Shown here piece after piece: positions 54,201-63,200 of a stretch of 64,000 nucleotides of DNA. Origin of the DNA: Phoebastria nigripes (Eukaryota > Chordata > Aves > Procellariiformes > Diomedeidae); contig JAYKAV010000500.1 of assembly GCA_035582835.1 (NCBI GenBank), positions 343,779 through 407,778 of the forward strand, given 5' to 3'. Numbering within the stretch: position 1 is the stretch's first letter; every line of letters begins with the position of its first letter. Under the pieces are notes generated by a model. It did no database searches. It saw only the letters and a list, made by a program, of their open reading frames with translations, and was not told the DNA's origin. Both the position numbers and the translations under genes were made by a program.

Positions 54201-57200
54201 CTTGGGGGCTCGACTCTTAACAGCCCTTTGCTTCTTGCATGTAAGACAGCAGCACAGCTGGCCCAGATGCAGTTACGGACTTGAATGTGGTCAAAAAAAT
54301 GCTCTTGGGGGTAAAAAAACCCCACAGCTATCCATTCTTTTTATCCTCCTACCAGTGTCCATCCAAAGCCTGTATTTCCACCATGATGTAAAGGCTTCTC
54401 AGACAGCCTGCTCACAACTGCTGACTCTCCTGTACACTTGGCATGGCATAGAGTTTGATTAAGGAAAAAGATTTTATCTGGGTGTCTAGCATAAATGCCC
54501 CATACGTCACCACGAGCAGTGTCAAGTCCCAGCATTGGCCTTACTAGCATCAGAGCAAATAACCACTAGATCTACTAGGTCCACTTTGGTGGAGACACTG
54601 GAGCCCGACATGGTTGTATCACTGATTTATTGTTAAAATTCCATGGGATAGGAGGGAGAGAAAGGGTGTAAGGCATCCTGCTCAGTACTCGATCAAAAAT
54701 ATTTGGAAAATTGTGAGCTTAAATTGAATGGTTTTGTGTCTATCCTCAAATTCTCATTACCTCTAGTGAAAGAATTCAGGAGACACTTAGTAATTCCCGA
54801 AGCAGCAGCAGCAACATACCATTGAAAAGCTGGTATTTTTTATAAAGGATGGTTTTGCTTGTAATGCTTCTAAGGAGATACTGAAAACTGGAATGGTACG
54901 GCATAGCTGTATGTACCTGGTTCTGCTGGTGGCGTTTGAAAAGGAATTTGGAGACTCTTCTGTGGGAACAGAGGGAAGGAAGCCTGAGCTCCCAGTAATT
55001 CATTATGCTGAACAGTTCCAGGTACACTTCATGTATTCGGCCTAAAGAGGAATTCTCAGTTTAAGGCTTTGCTGAGTTGAGGACTTTGGCCCTGCCATGG
55101 TGTGTTGGACTTGCCAAGTCTATCAGTAAGTCAAAGTCGCCCAAGCTGGACACCACTACTCGTTTGCTGCTGCAGTGTACAGCTTCTCCGTCAGGCTGCT
55201 CTGAGTCATTTCTGAGGCTGAGCTCTGCTGGAGATGGGATTCCAGATTTACGCAGAGAGAAATATTTAGCGTTGTGCTAAGATATGTTTTTGTTGCAGGC
55301 AATATGGTCCCCTTATGGCACAGTAGTCTTGGTACTCCTTATATTTCAAGAAGCTGACTTAATTGCGCACTAAACATAATTCTCTGGTAGGAGTAGCAGT
55401 ACTATAGTAACATGTGAAAGATTTGGCATGTGAAGCGTTTTTAAATTTGCTTCCTACGTACGTAAGCCTTAACTTTGTGAACAGGAGCTGTGAGATCTTG
55501 CAAATTCCAAGGAGGACTGGACAGTTACCAATTTTATGTTCAGTAGATAAACAGCTACTTGACTTCTTAAACTTTTTAGAATTTGGAAAATGAAAAATCA
55601 AATTCATATGTCTTTGAAGGAGCTGTATTTTATCTTCACTAATTTCTTGTAACAAGAATGTTTTTCCATTTGGCTTAAAAGTAAGGAAGCAATGTTTGTT
55701 TGGTTATGAGTCACTTCTGATATTTCTCCAGATAGATTGTGTAGATAAGCTGCAGGGAGGTTTAATGTACAAATTGCCTTCAGAGACACGCGTGTCCACT
55801 GGAATCCACTTAGGGCACACTGAGGGGTTTGGGATATGATGCCACATAGCACCACTTAACTTTGACATTGATAATCATACAGTGATTTTTATTAAATCGT
55901 ATCAATATAGTAGTAACTGTCTTCTTCCCTCACTTCCTGTAGATGTCTGTCAGCAAGATAACTTGAAGGGGATAAAAATAAGTTGTTAATTCCCAGAATA
56001 TAGCTACAAGGAATGACTTTAGCAGTTCTGGCAAGACGATCAATTTAAACACTAACAGTGATTCCTGTATATATGTATTTTTTAACCAGTCATACTGCAT
56101 GGTGGTCATTTTAAATGGAGATCTAGCTGTCCTGCGGTAATTGCTTTAATCAAAATGTCAGGAGCAAACCCCGATGTAGCATCACAAACTGTTGTTAGTG
56201 AGATATTTGGAGCGCCTGTGGTCATGACCCCCGCAGACCTGACTGTTTTAGTCAGAACGTGTGTGCCATCTCTTTCCATTTTAATTCCCTGCATTTACCA
56301 CCCCAAAACCCCACATTGTTTCCTTTTCGTTCCTCCTCTTTTGCACATGACCGCTTAACTAGACTTGGAAAGAAAAGTTAATGGGAACTGAAAAATCCCT
56401 TTCAACCTTACCGGCATTATTGATGTTTGTATTGAAATCTCTGAGACCTTGTTTAACCCTTGATTGCCTTCTGTGCCTTCCCTAATGCGCCCATTAGTGT
56501 TTTTCTTGGAACAATCTTGTGTGCCGGGCTCTCCAGTTTTGTTTTAACTGATTGAGAGCAGTTTGCTATCAATCTCTAATTGGAGATTAGAGTCTCTAAT
56601 TGGAGTCGGTAATTTTTTCCCCACTGATTTGCCTGTTACTGTTATGACGGTAATGAAGTAACAGCGATACTACTTCACCTTTTGCCTTCAAAAACTTCCA
56701 AAAGGCCACGGGCACCGGGCTGTCGGGGCTCTCGCCNGGCCGTTGGGGCTCTGTTCACAAGCCTGTTGGGCGACTCTTCAGCCTCAGGTCTGTAGGGCTG
56801 TGAGGAATAGCTTAGCATTGCTGCTGATAATAGTGGTGAAACCGCAGAGAGGTAAGTGTGTGCCCGTTCTCCAGCCCGCTGTTTTGTGCAGCTGTTAAAG
56901 GTGTAATTCCTCTTCTCGCTCAGCCTGTAGCAAAGCACAGTAAATGTCAATAGCGCAGCAGATATCTCAAGCTACGTTACATGAAGCATTACAGGCAGAA
57001 AACTGAACGAGCCTGGAATTTTCTGAGTACACGGCTCCCAAAATCATCTCAGTTCATTGTGTCCTTCAGTGTAATTTGGATACCTTCGTATATTCTGTAT
57101 TGCCATTTATAAGCCTCCTTGGATATCTGATAAATACCTCTGGAAGAGCTTCCTGAAATATTTCAGTCTGGTGGTACATAAGGAGATAACCTTGGAGATT

Positions 57201-60200
57201 TGGCCAGAATATTTCTTACTACTTCTCGTAATGGCTCAGAACTCATTGCAGAGGGTCTCTTACCTCTGCACGGCTGTTGTGCGCAAGGTGACCCCCTGCA
57301 GCTGAGGCGTGTTTTCACTAATTTCACAGAGTAACCAGTATGTCTTGCAAATAAGCAGGGAAGAAATATAATAACTTTAAATTATTTAAAAGATAGGTTT
57401 ATGATTTAAACCAAGGATAGTTTATCTTGATGTGTCCCGCATTGCTTAACACTTGGACATGTGTTAATGGTAATGAAGTTTCGGTAAGACACCCCCGGCT
57501 GCAGCCTGCTCCTGCGGCGCCCGGGGGGGCGGCTCGGGGATGCCTCTGCGCCGGGCCATGGCCTACTGCTGGAAATCCAGCCCAAACGCAGCATTTCGAA
57601 ACCCTGCCCTCATCAAAACTGCTTGTCTGTCACAAAATCACAAATAATCCATGAATCTTGATTCCTAACTGCAGGATAATAGAGCGGAGGATCTAGTATT
57701 GACTTTTTTTTAATTCTGCTGGGAGCTTGCTGTGTGTGTCAGCAACAAGACAGCGTTCTTCAGATGGCTTTCACAGCGCATGGTAATGAGCAAAAGACTA
57801 ATAATAATCATCAAATAACCCCCTATTAAAGCCGTAGTGAGAAACATCCACTTCAGCTGGCCTCAGTATGAAAAGCTTGCCGATTTGATGCGGCTTGTAG
57901 CAAAATGGTTTAAAAAGATCTAAACAGAGTGGATAATATCCACAGTTATCCAGCGGTGCCTCATTAGAAGGAGGTATCGCTGTGCTGCCTGGGGCCGCCT
58001 CTGGCAGGCGGCGAGAGCGACGAGCAGCGATGAGCAGCGCTTCAGTAACACCCTGGACTAATAAGCAGATGGGCCCGGCATGGCCAGCGGCCGTGGTGGG
58101 TCTGCTGGGCTTGGGTCCTGGTGCGGGAAGGGAGAGGGAAGGTGCTTAGCCCGTTGTGTGTACCTTTAATAGACACAGCTTAAGCCACATTTTGCAAGTT
58201 CAAAAATGCCTCTGTTGCTACGGCTGTTTTTCTGAGGCTCATCGTTCAGTGTTCGTTTAGACTTCCTGGTTGAGAACTTGCGGTGTAAGTGGTTTTCCAC
58301 ACACAAAGATGCAGTTTCCTTCCTGAGACTTAAGTATAATATAAACATATCTTTGTAAGGAGTCTCCGCATGCCCTGGAAGGAATTCTTCCCCACCCAGA
58401 GCCTTCCGTCGTGCTCTCCTTGCTGTGTGAACAGCCTGTTTATCTTGGACATCTGTCGTACTTTTGGAGATGCAAATACTGGATTCATAAAACAGAATTG
58501 AAAGAGGAAAAAGACCAAATTGATTAGGAAAAGTTTTGGTAGTTTGGTTCCCACATCTGCCTGGAATACTCTTTTCTAAATAGCAGATTTCTGGCAGGAA
58601 GGGATGTTTGTTTTGAGGTCATTTCAGGTTTTTTAAAGGCTGAAGTACATTGCTCATGCTTATAAGATTCTTCGTATTCTAGGTAGCTAAATGTCCAAAA
58701 ATAACCCGTTTATTCTTTGTAGCAGTCTATTAAAAATCTACTAGTCGCAGAGAGCAAACGAACTGAATGTGGTCGTAACCGAGGAAGATTGAAACCATGA
58801 CACATTATCAAAGACGGAAGAGCTTCTACTTTTTAAAGAGATGATTGTGTTTACGAGAGGTTTTCATAGTCATCTTTGAGCCAGTTGGTTTCTAACTGAT
58901 TGCCCTACGGTCTGAGCATCCTGTTTCTTGTTTTTTTTGTTTTTTTTTTTTTTTTTTTTTTTTTAAAGGTACTTCTTTCTGTGTACCTGTAGAATTGCCT
59001 GTGTACACCCAACATCCCACATCTGAAACATTTTGGGCAGAAAGAATCACAGTGACAGGAGAACGTAGAGACATTTCCAGGCTTGGAAATGCTGCCCGGT
59101 GGCTGTGTGCGGTGGTCGCGGGTAGCTCCGGCGGGAGGCAGGGACGGGGGCTGGCGTTGCAGGGGTGCACCATAAAGCAGTGTCGGAGCAGGGGCCTGGC
59201 TGTGCTGAGCGGATACGACTGGCACTGGCGCGTCTCTAACAGGGACGGGTGCTGCGTGGCAGGAGGAGCTCCGCGCTGCTGTTGCAACTCCGCTCGCTCA
59301 CGCTTGCGTGCCAGGACGGCGGGGCGTTGGGAAGCGCGCGGCGGCGTGCCTGGCACCAGCCCTGTGACGGTGTGCAAAACCGTCGTGATGTCGGAGCAGC
59401 TTTGGCTGTGGACAGTCTCAAAGACCAACATCATCACTTGCTTGCTGTCAAACAACAAAAGTTGCTCTTGCGAGTCAGCAGTACTGAGGGCTGTTAAATC
59501 CTTTGCATTTCTGAAATACTGTCTGGTTTTTTCTCTCCAGATGGCAGCTCTTCAGAGTCCTTTCTATGGAGATAAAATGAACCTGTTTTCTCTTTGCCAA
59601 AAAATAGAGCAATGTGACTACCCACCTCTTCCAGCTGAACATTATTCTGAAAAGGTAAATTGGGATCATTTTTGCAGGGGAATGTGGTGGGGGGTGCAGT
59701 GAAGTTCCTCCCCGCACAGGGGCAAGGGAACCCGGGAGGAGAAGCCTCTCCACATCCAAGGCAGAACAGGAGATGGCCAGAGCGTCCTGGGTACCTTTAG
59801 GGCTGGCTAAGGAAACTATCATTGTGATGTCTGAATATTGACAAGCTAAATTAAGACAGAGAAGATTCCTTGATGTGGGGAGTATTTTGAAACTGAAAGT
59901 CTGTGACGCTGGCAAAAAACAATGAACCGTGGGAAAGCCCTCTCCTTCGCTTCCTTTCCCTTAAAATAACATACCATAAAACAGCGCTTCAGTTTTTGTT
60001 TATGAAGTCTTCAGTGTGTAACAAGGGAGGAAAGATTCTCTTTAAGAAAAAGAGGGGGAGGAAAGCTATTTAGTTTAATGCAGTAAGCATCTATACAGCA
60101 GCTGTACGGGGGCTTTTTAAAGTCTGGGTTTTGTGCATATGAAAGCGAGGGATGGAGAGCAGTAGCTGAACCGGAGTATATAAAAAAAATTGTCACTGTG

Positions 60201-63200
60201 CATGCTTGCTCGGTGATGTTTTACTTCAGCTACAAACACGCGCGTTGTTTTTGTTCAGGGCCTTTTGAGGTGGGTTTTTAAAATTTTTTTTCTCTTGCCT
60301 AGACAAACCAGCTGTTTTTCCTTACCTCCTCATTCAGCTACAGTTGCCTTCTATTTGAAAGGAAATGGCTAATGTAATTTTAAATGTTCACCATATCCTT
60401 TGGGGGGTTTTCTTTTGTTTTATTCTACCTCAGAGTTCTGAGGTGCAAGAGGCAGGATGCAGGGGAAATACCGTATGTGGCCGGCAGCAGACAGTCTGGT
60501 CTCCACCCTGAGAGGGACCCTGCACCACACATTTTACATTTTACTTAGTTTTTTCCTTGCCAAGTAACTCATGCAAAAAGATTATTTGAGAACTGTTCTG
60601 GAAAAGTGGATTTTTTTAATCCACCCCCCCGCCCAAGCTGCCGTAGCAGCAAGTCCCGGCTCTGTGCATTCACGTTTGCCGTGCTGTTGTAGCATGCATT
60701 TCAGGATATGCCTGCTGGCAGCAAGAATTAGCGTAAGCTGACAGATGTGTTTCCTGTCTTTACAATTACTGTCTGTTTGCTTCCCTCTGGCAGTGCTAAA
60801 GAGTGCGTGTAGTGTAGTGATACAATCCAGGGTGAGAAGGATGGTTTAAAGCTCAAAGGCGCCAGGTCCCAGAGAACTAGACTCCAGATGGTGTTCATAC
60901 ACTATTAACAGAATGCTTGACAAAGTCTGAGGAGGGCTGTGCCTTTGGCTGTAGCTCATCTCGATGCATTAGCTGCTGCTTCTGACTGAAACTGTAAAGA
61001 GCTTCAGTTTTGTGGATATTAGAACATGACTCCACCATGAACAATATTTGGTTTAGTACATACTTTTAAGGATTGGATTTTCAGATGCTTTTGGAGTAGA
61101 TAGCCAAAGGGGAAGGTGTGTTGGTGTCTCCCGGCAGCCAAGCTAGATAAACCATGCAGGCAGGATAGTTTCTTCTGAAAGGCTGGGAAATGTAGAGGCA
61201 GCTGCCTGCAGCAGCAGCAAGTTGCACCAGAAAGAATTTGTTCTTCCCGTGGCCAGTGGGCGGGTGGTTATCTTGGTCTGGACGTATGCGTTTTCCTTTA
61301 AGAGCAGATGTCTCTGGTTTAGATTGAAAGGGCAGAGTCTTTACAACCACTCTAATATTGTCACTGCCGCAGGTTTGTGAGTGATGTGGGAAAGCAGTAA
61401 AGCCTTTACATCCTTCCACCTGAGGACAGGGGTGAGGACTGGGCCGTGCCACGCTACCAAAGTTTTCAGTGATGCTCTGGAGCCATCGGCATGTCTTTCC
61501 TTCACCTCGGTAACGCGGTCTCGAAGCGAAGCTTCAGCTGCAGGCTGACTGCTGATCACATGAATATTTTAGTTGCAGCGTTGTTTTAGATGAACAAGGC
61601 AGAGCATTTATTGAAGAATGCCTGCTTTAGTGGTGTCCCCTTTCAGTGATGTTCCTCCTCTCTGTAGCCTTTTGTGGCTAACCAGTCCGAATCCTCCCAT
61701 GATCAACTGGCGTGCTGCTTGTAGCAGGAGGAGGAGGGGCTGGGACTCCAGCCAGGATTAGTTTGCTATATCGGGAACAAATTTGCTAGTAATTGGAGAT
61801 ACTGGTTGGCGGTGCTTATCAAGGCTTGGTCTGCCAGTTCCTTGTAGATGATGGTGAAATGCCTGTGCTGTCCTCGTCATCGATAGTGCTGTATTTACAT
61901 GGGAGCACAGCTGCTGGTTGGACAAACTGTACTGATAGCACAGGCTCTGGTCAGAGCTTTAGAAGCATTTTGTTTGTGGGCGTTTTGTGGTGGTCTGTCT
62001 GATCAGGGCTGAGGTGTGTATTAAATCTTTGGGATCTCAGCTGTTACAAAGGCAGCAACCCCCTGCCCTCAGATGAATTAAGTCACCGTAGCAGTTACGA
62101 GAGAATGGGCCAGGGCCAGGCAGTGGAGTTGGGTTTACTCTGGACCTGGCTAGGGGGTTTGTATTGCTCTGAGTGTGTACACACAAAATGACAGGCAAGG
62201 TGGTTAGCAGTGACTGCATTACACCGTGTCCTTCCCACTCATGCTGCCTGTGTGCCCCTGCCTCCATCCTGCCTGCGCGTTCGCCGCTCGGCCACGTGCC
62301 GCCCTGCAGGAATCCCCGCTGAAACGTGCGTCAGGCCCAGCGACAACCCGGAGCACGGGGCCTTGCTCCATCCAGAGCTGAAAACCTCACTGGGTACATT
62401 CCGTAATGCAGCTGGAGCCATGTGCTTGATAGCTGTATGGTCATGCTTTTAATTACCATTAAAATAATTGGCACTGGCTACTGCAAGGATGTGAGAAGAT
62501 CAGAGGCTCAAGGCTATTTCTCCTGGTGCCTCCGGGGTACGAGCAGCTTTCAGCGTCTGTATAATTAAAAGCTACAATCTTTCATGTGCACAATAAAGAG
62601 GGTTGGGAGGTGGGGAGACTTCAGCCCTTCTGCATGTTATTTATTAAACGTAATCAATGACCAGTCTCTCTTCTTCACAAAGGTTTTTAGGAAACACTGG
62701 TGTTTGACAGCCATGCTCCAGTATCTTAAGATACACAAGTGCTCTTCAGACTTCTTACATTAAAAACCTTGAACTGGCTTGTTACCCGGGATTGGTGTGG
62801 GAAGGGAAGCGCAGTTGTTGTACAGGAGAGCTCTGTTCAGGACACGTTTTTAAACCCCTCCCTCTACTTCCCCTTCCTCAGAGTCCACTTTCACTGGCAA
62901 GTCCATCCCTGCCTGTCAGCTCAGTCAGATTTCTGGTAGTGATCGCATTTTTCCTTCCTTCATCCCCATCCTGCTCACGCCGCTGGTGCCTCCCTCTGCC
63001 CAGCGCTGCGTCCCCAGCCCGTGGTGCGTTCTGCTGGGTCCTCCTGCGCCGGGCTCCCTTCCCCGCTCCTCCCACCCGCCGCCCTGCCTCGTGCTTCAGA
63101 CTCCTGTTGACTGCGAGCTGCTGGTTGCCTTATGATACTGGTCATCTCTGCTCTGGTCTCTGAAGTGAATCAAAAATCCCCCAGGGAAAAAGAGTTGTTT

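Larger units (their letters stand above)
52904..59540 (+). other. NEK6: NEK6 intron 7 (6.64 kb), GC-AG type
   Basis: Donor GAG|GCAAGT and acceptor TTTTTTCTCTCCAG. Contents: a segment with duplicated CTAATTGG sites (56520-56660), unusual low-repeat stretches at about 56140-56360 and 57770-58000, a T-rich run (58931-58964) and a GC-rich block (about 59090-59400) just before exon 8. No additional exon was recognised. Confidence 0.9.

Noticed and set aside
58892..59458. 188-codon open frame on the minus strand in intron 7
   Set aside because: It runs through a GC-rich block and ends in poly-lysine encoded by the poly-T tract. It is open together with the opposite strand, which points to composition rather than coding.
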